This document shows positions 7,829 through 17,112 of a stretch of 64,000 nucleotides of DNA, piece after piece (the first letter of the stretch is position 1; every line of letters begins with the position of its first letter). The position numbers and the translations under genes were made by a program. A model generated the notes under the pieces. It saw only the letters and a program-made list of their open reading frames with translations, was not told the DNA's origin and did not search any database. The stretch comes from JANJUB01 sp031386985 (lineage in GTDB: Bacteria > Armatimonadota > Fimbriimonadia > Fimbriimonadales > Fimbriimonadaceae), in the NCBI GenBank assembly GCA_031386985.1, contig JANNCV010000044.1:124001-188000 (forward strand), given 5' to 3'.

Positions 7829-9307
7829 TTACTCCCCTTGGTTGTTTGAAAAGGGGCTACTATAATTTGGCGGTTCCTTCGTGATCCAGACGTCGTGGGG
7901 ATGACTCTCGCGCAAACCTGCTCCTGTTATCTTCATAAACTCGGCTCGCTCTCTCAAATCAGATAACGATGACGCGCCGACATAGCCCATGCCCGAACGC
8001 AGGCCACCAACCAACTGCACCATCGTCTCATTTAAGGGCCCTTTAAACGGAACTCGGCCCTCGACGCCTTCGGGCACAATCGCCGCTCCCGAATCCTTGA
8101 TTTGCATGTAACGATCCGATGAACCTTGCTTCATCGCTGCCACTGAGCCCATGCCACGATAAACCTTGTAGGCGCGATTGCGATAAATTTCCATCTCACC
8201 GGGGCTTTCTTCGCATCCGGCGAACATATTTCCCATCATCACGCAACTCGCGCCCGCCGCGAGGCATTTGACCACGTCGCCTGACGAGCGGATGCCACCA
8301 TCAGCAATTGTGGGAATCCCTAAATCATGAGCGGCATCGGCACAGTCTTTAACTGCTGTGAACTGGGGAACGCCGACTCCCGCTACAACCCGCGTTGTGC
8401 AAATCGAACCCGCTCCAATTCCAATCCTCAAACCGTCGGCCCCGAGGTTATGTAAAGCCTTCACCCCTTCCTTTGTGGCAACATTGCCCGCGATAACGCG
8501 CAAGTCGGGAAGTTTGGACTTGAGTAACTTCACGCACTCCATAACGCCTCGGCTATGCCCATGCGCCGCGTCAATCACGACGAAATCAACGCCCGCATCC
8601 ATCAGGGCCTTTGAGCGTTCGTAGGGCTCGCGGAGCGAACCAATGGCGGCTCCGACAATGAGGCGGCCCTTAGGGTCCTTGGTTGAAAACGGATGTTGTT
8701 TGACTTTTAAGATGTCTTTTATCGTGATGAGGCCCATCAAATGTCCGTCGGCGTCTACAATCGGCAGCTTTTCGATGCGGTGATCGGCAAGCATCCGCTC
8801 TGCGATTTCGAGATCGGTGCCAACCGGGGCAGTGATCAAGTCTTTCGTGGTCATTCGCTCGTGAATGAGCTTCGTGAAATCGGTTTCAAATCGAATGTCC
8901 CGGTTCGTGAGAATGCCGACCAAAATGCCGTCCGTATCCACAATCGGCACACCACTAATATGGAAGCGCTCCATGAGGTCCAGCGCATCGCGAATCGTTT
9001 TACCGGGCTCAAGCTTGATCGGGTTTGAAATTACGCCGTGCTCGCTACGTTTGACCCGGTCCACCTGCGTAGCCTGATCATCAATTGACATGTTGCGGTG
9101 CAAAACGCCCACGCCGCCTTCGCGAGCCATAGCTATCGCTAGGCGGGCATCCGTAACGGTATCCATCGGGGCGGAAACGATGGGAGTGCGAAGCGTGATT
9201 CCGGGTAAGAGGGTCGTTGAAATATCAACTTCCGAGGGAAGAATTTGGGTTTCTCGAGGGATGAGTAAAACGTCGTCGAAGCTGAGACCTTCACGAAAAG
9301 CGGACAT
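7829..9307 (-). CDS. guaB: Inosine-5'-monophosphate dehydrogenase
   Basis: GuaB oxidises IMP to XMP with NAD+, the committed step of GMP synthesis, as a cytosolic tetramer. The TIM-barrel catalytic domain starts with GLSFDDVLLIP and is interrupted by two CBS domains (about residues 95-210: HISGVPIVDTDG, IEKLPIVDADGHLMG). The active-site loop is GIGAGSICTTR with catalytic C303; the flap region has YRGMGSVAAM. I start at the ATG at 9307 because AGGAGA (9317-9312) sits just upstream and the protein then begins MSAFREGLSFDD, as in the family. An in-frame upstream extension to 9367 has no such support. From 9307 the protein has 492 residues, the normal length. Confidence 0.96.
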   Translation of the reverse strand: MSAFREGLSFDDVLLIPRETQILPSEVDISTTLLPGITLRTPIVSAPMDTVTDARLAIAMAREGGVGVLHRNMSIDDQATQVDRVKRSEHGVISNPIKLEPGKTIRDALDLMERFHISGVPIVDTDGILVGILTNRDIRFETDFTKLIHERMTTKDLITAPVGTDLEIAERMLADHRIEKLPIVDADGHLMGLITIKDILKVKQHPFSTKDPKGRLIVGAAIGSLREPYERSKALMDAGVDFVVIDAAHGHSRGVMECVKLLKSKLPDLRVIAGNVATKEGVKALHNLGADGLRIGIGAGSICTTRVVAGVGVPQFTAVKDCADAAHDLGIPTIADGGIRSSGDVVKCLAAGASCVMMGNMFAGCEESPGEMEIYRNRAYKVYRGMGSVAAMKQGSSDRYMQIKDSGAAIVPEGVEGRVPFKGPLNETMVQLVGGLRSGMGYVGASSLSDLRERAEFMKITGAGLRESHPHDVWITKEPPNYSSPFSNNQGE

Positions 9308-9363
9308 TGATTCTCCTGTACTTTTCAGTTCATTTTGGCATAGAATGGCCGCTTCTCGCCTCG

Positions 9364-11451
9364 TCAATAGCCCCTTTCACCCACTAACTTCTTAGCTTCT
9401 TCGATTAGCTTCAGCGTTTTCGCAGGCAATTCGCTTCGGCTTCCCGGTTTAGACCCAGCAATTCTTATGGTTTCAGTTGCATACCGGACAACCGACCGGC
9501 CTCCAACCTCCACTGTAAATGTGTAACTGCGGCGAATAACCGGCTCATACGAAGAGAATTTCCGACGTGCAATGTTAGGTTCACTCGCTATCTCCGGTTG
9601 GTTTTCTTCATAGGCTAGAGATCCGATTGACAAGTCGAGCGAGTGCCCGTCCTTAATCTGCGCTCGGATAAATGCAACTTCAGTCACCTTAACATCAAGC
9701 GAGAGATTGGAATGCGAGCCCATTTCCGTCGCCTCACTCTCCAAGGGTGGCTTGCCGGGGTTGACCATGCCGCGACCGGCTACGGTTTCGCCGAGCCCAC
9801 TTTCGGAGAGAATCCAATGCTGAATTGAGTTCTGTAAGGAGCGACTTAGGGTCTCAAAACGACGACTCCCAGGTGAAATGTCCTTTGCGGGCAGTCCTAA
9901 CCCAAGTAGTGCGTCGAACGCGCCTTGCAGGGTCTCCTCTATTGTCAATCGTGGCACTTGCGGCACAGCGTGCGACATCAGGACAATATCGGTTGCGCCA
10001 AATATCAGGGCACCAGGGCTCACCTTCGCATATTCGCTGGCATCGGCAAGAGTCAAAACGCCGTTGATGGTCATTTTGTTTATTAATTCCTCAGCGGCCT
10101 TACGATTGAACCGGTTTGCGTAGGATTGGGATGGAAACAGCGGTCGAATCGCTAGCCAACCGTTTTCACGTTTGACTTGACAATACGGGATTTGGTCGGC
10201 ACCTTCAGTCAGAAAGGCGATCAAATCATCATCCGTTCGAACCTGTCCCCTGCTTAGCGCTCTCGCCAAGGGAACTAGGCTTGAGTCAGGAACTGTTCCG
10301 ATGAAAGCTTGTCCCGCCCGCTTAGACATTTGAAGCAAGAGCTTGCCCGCAAAGTATCCGATGGGGTCATTTTTGTAAGGCTGGCGCAAGTGAATTCCAA
10401 CGCCCCAATCGTAAGGAACACCTTCTCGCTCGGATGTGAAAACCGAATAGGAAACTCCCGTTTGGCTGCCATCTGATAACTTGATGGGCGATGAGCCGCT
10501 ACCCAAAGCAACGCCCAAGTCGCTCTGAACCCGAGCAAGTTTCCTCGTAAGATCGTCAATTTCAAGTCGCGTTCCCTTGCCGGGCATGGCCATGGTGTTC
10601 GAACCCAATCGATTGGGAATCGTGCCTTGGCCAGCGGTAATTAGCTGCCCGTTGCGATCAAAACAATACAGTTGGAACCAAAAAATCGCAAAGCCCCGCC
10701 GTTGAACTACGAAGAGAGTCTTACGATAGGAAGAGCCATCACCCTTTCCACCCATCGTAAGATAGTCAATAAATGCCTGATAGCTTGGTTCCTTTCCGAG
10801 AGCTAGTTGCCTCTCATTTATAATGTCCGCCTGGCGAAGGAGAGAGCTGATCTCAACGGCAGAGGATGGAAGGCGACTTTGAAGGGGAGTCGGAGAGTCA
10901 GAATAGACGGAGCGCGATCCTACCGGAATGGATGCGAGCTTGGCTGCGCCGATGCTCTTGAGCCACGTAATCCCTTGACGAAAGGTTGGCGAGCTCAGTT
11001 TGAGCGCATTTACTCTTTTGCGTTGCTCCGCCATGCTCGCCTCGTTTGACCAATTTCGATCCAAAAATGAGGTTGCCATTTTCTCGTCAAACTTCGGAGC
11101 GCCCTTTAACGATTCTAATTCATCCGCGATTAGCTTTGAAATACGGCCTTGCATGGCCTTATCATCAGCTCGCTCTTGCTGGGTAGCGGCTGATGAAGAA
11201 CGCTCCAAAATGATTTCATCCTCATTCTGACGCCATGCACCGGAAACCGCCCAAGCCAGATGCTTTTTGGCGGTTTCAAAGTCACTCGTGTTCAGCGATA
11301 TGACCAGGGGTTCATTCGCGACGGAAGGCGAACACACGAGTTTCTCGCCGCTTTGCTTCGCAAAAGCCGTAACCAACTCGTGAGCGCGCATTCCCACCGA
11401 TTCCAACGTAATCGTAGGGACGAGGCAAGTGGCGATAAGTAGGTTGAGCAT
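9364..11451 (-). CDS. Large exported protein with STN-like N-terminus, unknown
   Basis: I do not recognise the full protein (695 residues). A short signal-like N-terminus (MLNLLIATCLVPTITLES) is followed at about 25-85 by a segment with the pattern of a secretin/TonB short N-terminal (STN) domain: a helix (AHELVTAFAKQSGEKLVC), a beta strand (LVISLN), then FETAKKHLAWAVSGAWRQNEDEIIL. The rest is a mix of helices and strands with no clear repeats. It begins 3 nt after the stop of the BNR propeller gene (TAA CTC ATG), so it closes a four-gene run with that gene, the FHA protein and E1-alpha. The periplasm or outer membrane is a likely place. Function unknown. Confidence 0.8.
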   Translation of the reverse strand: MLNLLIATCLVPTITLESVGMRAHELVTAFAKQSGEKLVCSPSVANEPLVISLNTSDFETAKKHLAWAVSGAWRQNEDEIILERSSSAATQQERADDKAMQGRISKLIADELESLKGAPKFDEKMATSFLDRNWSNEASMAEQRKRVNALKLSSPTFRQGITWLKSIGAAKLASIPVGSRSVYSDSPTPLQSRLPSSAVEISSLLRQADIINERQLALGKEPSYQAFIDYLTMGGKGDGSSYRKTLFVVQRRGFAIFWFQLYCFDRNGQLITAGQGTIPNRLGSNTMAMPGKGTRLEIDDLTRKLARVQSDLGVALGSGSSPIKLSDGSQTGVSYSVFTSEREGVPYDWGVGIHLRQPYKNDPIGYFAGKLLLQMSKRAGQAFIGTVPDSSLVPLARALSRGQVRTDDDLIAFLTEGADQIPYCQVKRENGWLAIRPLFPSQSYANRFNRKAAEELINKMTINGVLTLADASEYAKVSPGALIFGATDIVLMSHAVPQVPRLTIEETLQGAFDALLGLGLPAKDISPGSRRFETLSRSLQNSIQHWILSESGLGETVAGRGMVNPGKPPLESEATEMGSHSNLSLDVKVTEVAFIRAQIKDGHSLDLSIGSLAYEENQPEIASEPNIARRKFSSYEPVIRRSYTFTVEVGGRSVVRYATETIRIAGSKPGSRSELPAKTLKLIEEAKKLVGERGY

Positions 11452-11454
11452 GAG

Positions 11455-14091
11455 TTACTTCCTCGGGTCGGCTTTTACTTCTAGCATTCGCGTAATATTC
11501 CCCCCGTCAACTCGCACCATCACTCGATAGGCGCCCGGCCCGACCATTGCGCCTTGCGGGCCGAAGGGGGTGTTGCCCCAGATGGCGGAGATGGGGAGGC
11601 CGCCCCCGCGTCCACCTTCCGCCGCGGTTGGGGATCGCCTGAGGTCCCAGATGAAGCGGTGGAATCCGGCGCTTTTCTTCAAAACTTGTGGTGGTTTAGC
11701 CCAACCCGGCATCACCGTGGTTACTTTGGGATCAACAAGCACGGCCGGATCGTCGGAAGAAAACACGCGAACGATCTCGTTGTTTTCATCCAGAATTTCA
11801 ATCTGCACTTTCGTTGCATGCTTGGCTAGGCGATAATCCAAAATCGCCCCATTTGGCGGGTTTTTCGCCAACGGTTCATCTTGGGGCAGGGGGGTATCGG
11901 AGTTGGTGTTTCTCTCCAAAAGATAAACAGGAGCGGGTGGAAAGAACTCATCATGACTCTGTGTTATCGTCGCTGAGCGGAGTAAGGAAATGTTGTCTAA
12001 AATCCAGAATCCGCGCCCGTGAGTGGCGATGCAAAGGTCGTTGTCTTTTACGATAAGATCGCGAACGGAGGTTGCGGGCAAATTCAGCCGCAGGGCGTTC
12101 CAGGTATCCCCATCATCGAGGCTGTAGAAAACCCCAATCTCCGTCCCACAATAGAGTAATCCGGGCCGAATCGGGTCCTCTCGAACCACATTCACCGGGC
12201 CATCGGGCAAACCCTTCACAATTTCTTGCCACGATTTGCCCGCATCGTGGGTTCTTAAGATATGCGGTTTTTGATCATCCAATCGGATTCGATTAATGGC
12301 GGCGTACGCGGTCGCCGTATCGAAATGCCCGGCATCCATCAGCGAAACTTTGCTCCAGGCGCTCAACATTCCCCGGGTGACATTCTCCCAGTTCTTTCCA
12401 GCATCATTCGTAACCCAAAGTAGGCCGTCATCGGTGCCGCACCAAATCACATTCACCTCCCGGGGCGATGGCGCAACGGTGTAGATTACGCCGCGCCGGG
12501 TCACCAAATCGGACTTGGTGTACTTACCCACCGAACGCGGGATTTCCCATGTCTCTCGGCTCAAGTCCGGCGACAAAGTGTCCCAGGTCTTGCCACCATC
12601 TGAGGTTCGAAACAAGATATTCGCCCCAAAAAACAGTTGCTTTGGATCAGCTTGGCTAAAAACGAGCGGGGCGGTTCGGAGAGTTCGATGAGGGGCGGCC
12701 GGGCGAAGGTTAACAATCTCGCTGGTTACTTTGTCGTAACGATTGACTCGGCCCCCATAAACGTATCGCCCGTTCAAAGGATCGGGCGCGAGGTAGGCGT
12801 ACTCATCGCCACCGGCTGGATGCCACTCGCGAAATGTAAGCTGCCCATCGTTTCCACGGCTCGAAACCATCGCCGAGCCGCTCTCTTGCTGACCTCCGTA
12901 TAGGCTGTAAGGGAAAAGGTTATCGGCCGTAACGTGATAAAGCTGAGCCGTCGGTTGGTTGTACCAACTGCTCCACGTTTCGCCTCCATTGAGGCTCACA
13001 GCGGCCCCTTGATCGGCGGCGGTGAGGATGATGTCGGGGTTATCTGGGTTGATCCAAGCCCGGTGGTAATCATCGCCTCCGGGTGAGCCTTTGATGCATG
13101 TAAACGTCTTCCCGCCATCATTGGAGCGATAAAAGCTAGTGTCGCAAAGGAAAACGATGTTCGGGTTGTTGGGATGAACTTTCACGTCCGCAAAGTCACT
13201 TCCCCGACTGATGAGGCGGCGCTCGGAGTTGACTTGTTTCCACGTTTTGCCGGCGTCGTCGCTTCGATAAAGTCCGGGGCGATTGGCGGCGTCAACCGCC
13301 GCGTAGAGAATTTTTGAGTTAGATGGGGCAATGCCAAATCCAATTCGCCCTAGCCCATCTTTGGCAAAAGTCGGCAGCCCTTGCCCAATTGGAGCCCAAT
13401 GATCGCCACCATCGGTGGACTTGTAAAGCCCACTTCCCGGCCCTTGCCACTGCCCATTTTCCCAGGGGCCCTGCCGGGCCTCCCACATATCGGCGTAGGC
13501 CACTTTGGGATCGTTTGGATCGAACGTTACTTGAATGGCACCCACGTCCTCTCCCTTATTCAGAACCTGAGACCACGACTTGCCGCCATCCTTTGTTTGA
13601 TAAACTCCGCGAGCCTTGTTCGGGCCATAGGGATGCCCTAGCGCGGCCACAAGCACATGAGCTGGATTTTTAGGATCAATGGATATACCGCCGATCTGCA
13701 GTGCGTCTTCCAACCCGATGTGCTTCCAAGTCTTCCCCGCATCACCCGATTTGTACATCCCATTGCCAGTGCTGAGATCGGGGCGCTGAAGGCCCTCACC
13801 CGACCCAACATAGATGATGTTTGGATTCGAAGGAGCGACCATAACATCGCCAATTGAGCCCGTGGGCTGATCGTCAAAGATCGGTTTCCAAGTTCGCCCG
13901 GCATCAGTCGTTTTCCAAACTCCGCCGTTATTCACACCAATGTAAAAGGTGAACGGCTGGCTCGGAACTCCGCAGGCTCCGACCGTTCGCCCGCCTCTGA
14001 ACGGACCGACGCAACGCCAGGAAAGCGTATCGCTAAGATAGGGAACAGGGCTGGATTGGAATGCGGCTAGGGCAACAATTGCGGTCAGCAT
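11455..14091 (-). CDS. BNR/sortilin-type beta-propeller protein (paralogue 1)
   Basis: This 878-residue exported protein begins with a weak signal segment (MLTAIVALAAFQSSP) and carries many Asp-box repeats such as TTDAGRTWKP, SGDAGKTWKH, TKDGGKSWSQ, STDGGDHWAP and SNDGGKTF, spaced as in tandem seven-bladed propellers of the VPS10/sortilin and xyloglucanase-like superfamily. The C-terminal about 130 residues (QIEILDENNEIVRVF; FIWDLRRSP) form a FlgD-like or Ig-like beta domain common in this family. The active site cannot be named from sequence, so a glycosidase or binding role is open. It resembles the protein at 27475-30018. It follows the FHA gene by 18 nt and is followed by the STN-like gene. 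Confidence 0.9.
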   Translation of the reverse strand: MLTAIVALAAFQSSPVPYLSDTLSWRCVGPFRGGRTVGACGVPSQPFTFYIGVNNGGVWKTTDAGRTWKPIFDDQPTGSIGDVMVAPSNPNIIYVGSGEGLQRPDLSTGNGMYKSGDAGKTWKHIGLEDALQIGGISIDPKNPAHVLVAALGHPYGPNKARGVYQTKDGGKSWSQVLNKGEDVGAIQVTFDPNDPKVAYADMWEARQGPWENGQWQGPGSGLYKSTDGGDHWAPIGQGLPTFAKDGLGRIGFGIAPSNSKILYAAVDAANRPGLYRSDDAGKTWKQVNSERRLISRGSDFADVKVHPNNPNIVFLCDTSFYRSNDGGKTFTCIKGSPGGDDYHRAWINPDNPDIILTAADQGAAVSLNGGETWSSWYNQPTAQLYHVTADNLFPYSLYGGQQESGSAMVSSRGNDGQLTFREWHPAGGDEYAYLAPDPLNGRYVYGGRVNRYDKVTSEIVNLRPAAPHRTLRTAPLVFSQADPKQLFFGANILFRTSDGGKTWDTLSPDLSRETWEIPRSVGKYTKSDLVTRRGVIYTVAPSPREVNVIWCGTDDGLLWVTNDAGKNWENVTRGMLSAWSKVSLMDAGHFDTATAYAAINRIRLDDQKPHILRTHDAGKSWQEIVKGLPDGPVNVVREDPIRPGLLYCGTEIGVFYSLDDGDTWNALRLNLPATSVRDLIVKDNDLCIATHGRGFWILDNISLLRSATITQSHDEFFPPAPVYLLERNTNSDTPLPQDEPLAKNPPNGAILDYRLAKHATKVQIEILDENNEIVRVFSSDDPAVLVDPKVTTVMPGWAKPPQVLKKSAGFHRFIWDLRRSPTAAEGGRGGGLPISAIWGNTPFGPQGAMVGPGAYRVMVRVDGGNITRMLEVKADPRK

Positions 14092-14109
14092 TGCTCATTT
14101 TAGCCTAGT

Positions 14110-14958
14110 TCAAGGCTCGATTCGCAATTCCATGCTTCCCAGCCGAATCACATCGTCTGGTCTCATCGCCGTCCGCATATTTGGGGCAAGTTTTGCGTCG
14201 TTGAGCATCGTGCCGTTGGTGCTGCCGATATCGGTGAGGAAGGCTCCGTCATCCGTGATCTCAATCACGCCGTGCTTGCCCGAAACGTACGCATCGGCGA
14301 TCATTACGTCGTTTTCCGCACGCCTCCCGAAGGTATTTGTGCCCGATCGCAAGGGCCAGGTCTGGTCCGCACTAACTAACTTTGCGACGGCGGTCTCAAT
14401 GCTCGGGGCTGCTGCAATCGCGGCAGTTTTGTTCGACGAAAACGCCTGAGTAGGTCCGAGTCCTCCGCCGGGTAGCTGAAGTTTACATTCGAAGCTTCCA
14501 AAGCTAACCGAATCGCCCGGCTGAAGCGTGGAGGATTGGCCTACGGATAGGGAATTGCCGTTGACCTTCGTGCCATTGGTGCTTCCCAAATCCTCAATCA
14601 TAAATGAGCCATCGGTCGAGACCAAGCGGGCGTGGCGTCGGGAAACTTGGGTGTCGTTCAGCATAATATCGGCTTCGCGACCAATCAGATTTTCGCCGGG
14701 GCGGATCGGGTGCTCACGGCCGTTTGCGTCCACCAACATCGGGAGCAAAACTGTCGGCGCACCGAATGCGTCATCGGGCAACGCCCGATCAAAAATCAGA
14801 CCGCATTCCTTGCAAAACATCAACCCGGCCGGGTTGAATGTCTTGCAAACTGGACATTGGATCGGCTTAATTGTGACGGTTGCGTTGAGAGTAGGAGCGG
14901 CACCCATGATTGTGCGATTGGGATCGCTATTCAGGATTTGCGTGCGGTTGGCGTCCAT
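14110..14958 (-). CDS. Zinc-ribbon protein with two FHA domains
   Basis: The protein has a CPVCKTFNPAGLMFCKECG zinc ribbon at about residues 36-54. It is followed by two forkhead-associated domains: about 85-160 (GREADIMLNDTQVSRRHARL, DLGSTNGTKVNG) and about 205-282 (GRRAENDVMIADAYVSGKHGVI, DIGSTNGTMLND). FHA domains bind phosphothreonine peptides, so this is probably a cytoplasmic adaptor for Ser/Thr kinase signalling; a kinase gene lies at 23212. It starts 6 nt after the E1-alpha stop and is 18 nt before the BNR gene, so it is probably in one transcript with them. The link between this adaptor and the neighbours is not clear. Confidence 0.92.
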   Translation of the reverse strand: MDANRTQILNSDPNRTIMGAAPTLNATVTIKPIQCPVCKTFNPAGLMFCKECGLIFDRALPDDAFGAPTVLLPMLVDANGREHPIRPGENLIGREADIMLNDTQVSRRHARLVSTDGSFMIEDLGSTNGTKVNGNSLSVGQSSTLQPGDSVSFGSFECKLQLPGGGLGPTQAFSSNKTAAIAAAPSIETAVAKLVSADQTWPLRSGTNTFGRRAENDVMIADAYVSGKHGVIEITDDGAFLTDIGSTNGTMLNDAKLAPNMRTAMRPDDVIRLGSMELRIEP

Positions 14959-14964
14959 GAGTTT

Positions 14965-16101
14965 CTATTCGCGGAAGACCCACATCCCGCCTTCTTCAGC
15001 GGCAGGAAGCACATCTTTGAAAGCGTGATCAGCGCCGCGCTTGATGTAGGCCACAACATCCGGTGGAAAATCATCGTCTGAGGTTTGAATCGCCCCCTTG
15101 CCCTCCGCCATGTATTTCTTGGCTTCGGCTTCCGTCATGTAGCCCATTTCAATTAATCGGCGCTTGGCAACCGCAATCGGGTCGCGCTCGCGGCCCTTCT
15201 CAACGAGTTCGGTTGGGCGGTACTTTGCCGCTCGGTCATCATCGTGATCTCCATGCCCATAGGCTCGGAAAGTCTTACACTCCACAATCGAGGGCCCAGC
15301 GCCGGAACGACCATGAGCCACCGCCGTCATCACTTTGTCATAAACATCAAAAACGTCCTGCCCATCGGCGATGTATCCGGGAATGCCATAACCGTCAGCG
15401 CGACGGGCAAAATCTTCTTGTGAGTATTCCAAGTGACATGGAGTGCCGTAAGCCCACTGATTATTCTCGATGATCGTTACAACCGGGAGCTTATGGACAG
15501 CGGCAAAGTTGATGGCCTCATGAAACACGCCTTGGGCCGTTGAACCCTCTCCGTTATAGGTGAGAACGACGGCGTTGCCCCCGCTCAAGCGGTCGGCATA
15601 GGCGACTCCGGCGGCAACGGGAATGGTGCCCGCGAGCATGGAAGTGGAGTGAATAATGTGAGCGCTCTTTTTGCCGATGTGCGACCAATTATCACGCGCA
15701 CGGCCCGGCGAGCCGACTTTGCCCCAAACTTGCGAGCAAACTTCTTCAATGGTCATGCTCATGCGGTCGGGGTTGTCCAATCCCTTGCCTCGGCAATCTT
15801 TCAGGAAGAAACAAGGCATATCCCGGTGGATGGGCGAAATCCAGTCGTTGGACTCAAGCCCGTAAAGTGAACCCGCGATGATCGCTTCCTGGTTGTGCGA
15901 AGAATAGAGCGTGCCCGTTAGCTTGCCTTTCTTCTTTTCTTTAATCAGGCGAACATCAAAATAGCGGGCAATATAAAGGTGCCGAAGCAACTCCAGGCAA
16001 TCGGCCTTTGAGAGCCTTTGATGAGGCAGCGAGTTTTGATCGCTCTCGGTGGCCGCTTTCTTCCCTGGGGCCTTCGTCGCAGTTCCATTCTTCGGGGTCA
16101 A
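14965..16101 (-). CDS. Thiamine-diphosphate-dependent 2-oxoacid dehydrogenase E1 component, alpha subunit
   Basis: The 378-residue protein is an E1-alpha of the pyruvate/branched-chain 2-oxoacid dehydrogenase type. Visible elements are LRHLYIARYFDVRLIKEK at the N-terminus, the thiamine-diphosphate motif beginning GEGSTAQGVFHEAINFAA and ending ENNQWAYGT, and the phosphorylation-loop region AYGHGDHDDDRA. The GEG form of the motif is seen in branched-chain E1-alpha, while pyruvate E1-alpha more often has GDG, so substrate is uncertain. The start is a TTG at 16101 with GGAG about 9 nt upstream. No E1-beta, E2 or E3 gene lies nearby; the partner must be elsewhere. It heads a run with the FHA, BNR and STN-like genes. 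Confidence 0.88.
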   Translation of the reverse strand: MTPKNGTATKAPGKKAATESDQNSLPHQRLSKADCLELLRHLYIARYFDVRLIKEKKKGKLTGTLYSSHNQEAIIAGSLYGLESNDWISPIHRDMPCFFLKDCRGKGLDNPDRMSMTIEEVCSQVWGKVGSPGRARDNWSHIGKKSAHIIHSTSMLAGTIPVAAGVAYADRLSGGNAVVLTYNGEGSTAQGVFHEAINFAAVHKLPVVTIIENNQWAYGTPCHLEYSQEDFARRADGYGIPGYIADGQDVFDVYDKVMTAVAHGRSGAGPSIVECKTFRAYGHGDHDDDRAAKYRPTELVEKGRERDPIAVAKRRLIEMGYMTEAEAKKYMAEGKGAIQTSDDDFPPDVVAYIKRGADHAFKDVLPAAEEGGMWVFRE

Positions 16102-16183
16102 ATTCTTATCTCCGGGCCGGTTGGGGCACCACTAAAAGCGTACCCCATTTAGGTTATCGGTTCGAAACGTTTGAGTTCAACAC

Positions 16184-17074
16184 TCAACGTTTCCCAGGGC
16201 GCGAAAGGGGGCGCATTGGCACCCCCGGAAAGCCACAGACATGGCAGACCGCGGCCCCCACCGTATAGAACCAGCCAAACGGGATTCGCGAAGGAACGCT
16301 AGCCGGCACCATGTATCTCACCACGTCCCCGTTAGTCGAATCAACTATGATCATCACTCCGCGCTCATTTCTAAAAAAGTAGCAAAGGCGTGACTTATTG
16401 GCGGCATACAGAGATCTCAATTCAGCTGAAACTTCGGGGGCATTGTGGGAATACCACTGCAACTCGGTATTCCAACCTTGGACAGAATAACCGAGATACC
16501 ATTCTGCTATCCCCCGTGCTTCGCTCGTACTCATTCGGATGTTGGGCTGCTCATAGTTCCAATCCGCTTTCACGCTCAGCGAAAGAACTTGCCCGGTTCG
16601 GGGGTGGAGTCCAATGAACATATTATTTCCAACTGAAGCAGCATAACCGTGAGGCCGCTGAACAAAGTAGCACGAAATCGGGTTAACAAATGAACCAATT
16701 CGAGATGGATACGGTCGCCACTCTACCGAACGAGGGATTAGGTTTGGGGGGCAATCAAAGTGCTCCATTACCTCCTGCGCCCTAATCAAGGCATCCGAAT
16801 CGTTTCTAAAGCGGGCCGTGCCGCGAATGTCAGCCTCAATTGCACGCTCTAGCCGACTGTAGCTTAGCAGATCGCCTCTTAGACTCAGGACGATATGTTC
16901 TTCAGCACCGAACGAGACACCAATTGCGCGCGCATGTTGCGAAACAGATGCCTGTGTGCCATCAAACTGCCGTTCAAGGGCTCGTGCATAGTGCGCCGCT
17001 TTACGCAGGGCCTCTTCGTTTCCAATTTGAAAGTCAGGCAGTAGCATGAGTAGACAAATTTGCAGGTGCATCAT
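16184..17074 (-). CDS. Exported protein of unknown function (PepSY-like)
   Basis: Not recognised as a named family. The N-terminus MMHLQICLLMLLPDFQIG is weakly signal-like. The body has LRGDLLSYSRLERAIEAD, then VGNNMFIGLHPRTGQVLSLSVKADW and MSTSEARGIAEWYLGYSV, and VMIIVDSTNGDVVRYM. The pattern 'helix plus strands ending in x-G-x-V/I' recalls PepSY repeats, as in the protein at 5480-6520. Unlike that one there is no clear basic membrane tail; it ends in a short hydrophobic Cys-containing stretch (GWFYTVGAAVCHVCGF). It stands between E1-alpha (82 nt downstream) and the kinase gene (38 nt upstream, same strand). Confidence 0.65.
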   Translation of the reverse strand: MMHLQICLLMLLPDFQIGNEEALRKAAHYARALERQFDGTQASVSQHARAIGVSFGAEEHIVLSLRGDLLSYSRLERAIEADIRGTARFRNDSDALIRAQEVMEHFDCPPNLIPRSVEWRPYPSRIGSFVNPISCYFVQRPHGYAASVGNNMFIGLHPRTGQVLSLSVKADWNYEQPNIRMSTSEARGIAEWYLGYSVQGWNTELQWYSHNAPEVSAELRSLYAANKSRLCYFFRNERGVMIIVDSTNGDVVRYMVPASVPSRIPFGWFYTVGAAVCHVCGFPGVPMRPLSRPGKR

Positions 17075-17112
17075 AAGACTCTGACCCCAAAATAGACGCT
17101 TGGGACCCCTCG

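Noticed and set aside
9308..9367. Extended guaB start
   Set aside because: The ATG at 9307 has a proper AGGAGA in front and the protein then begins like all GuaB proteins; the upstream extension has no similarity.
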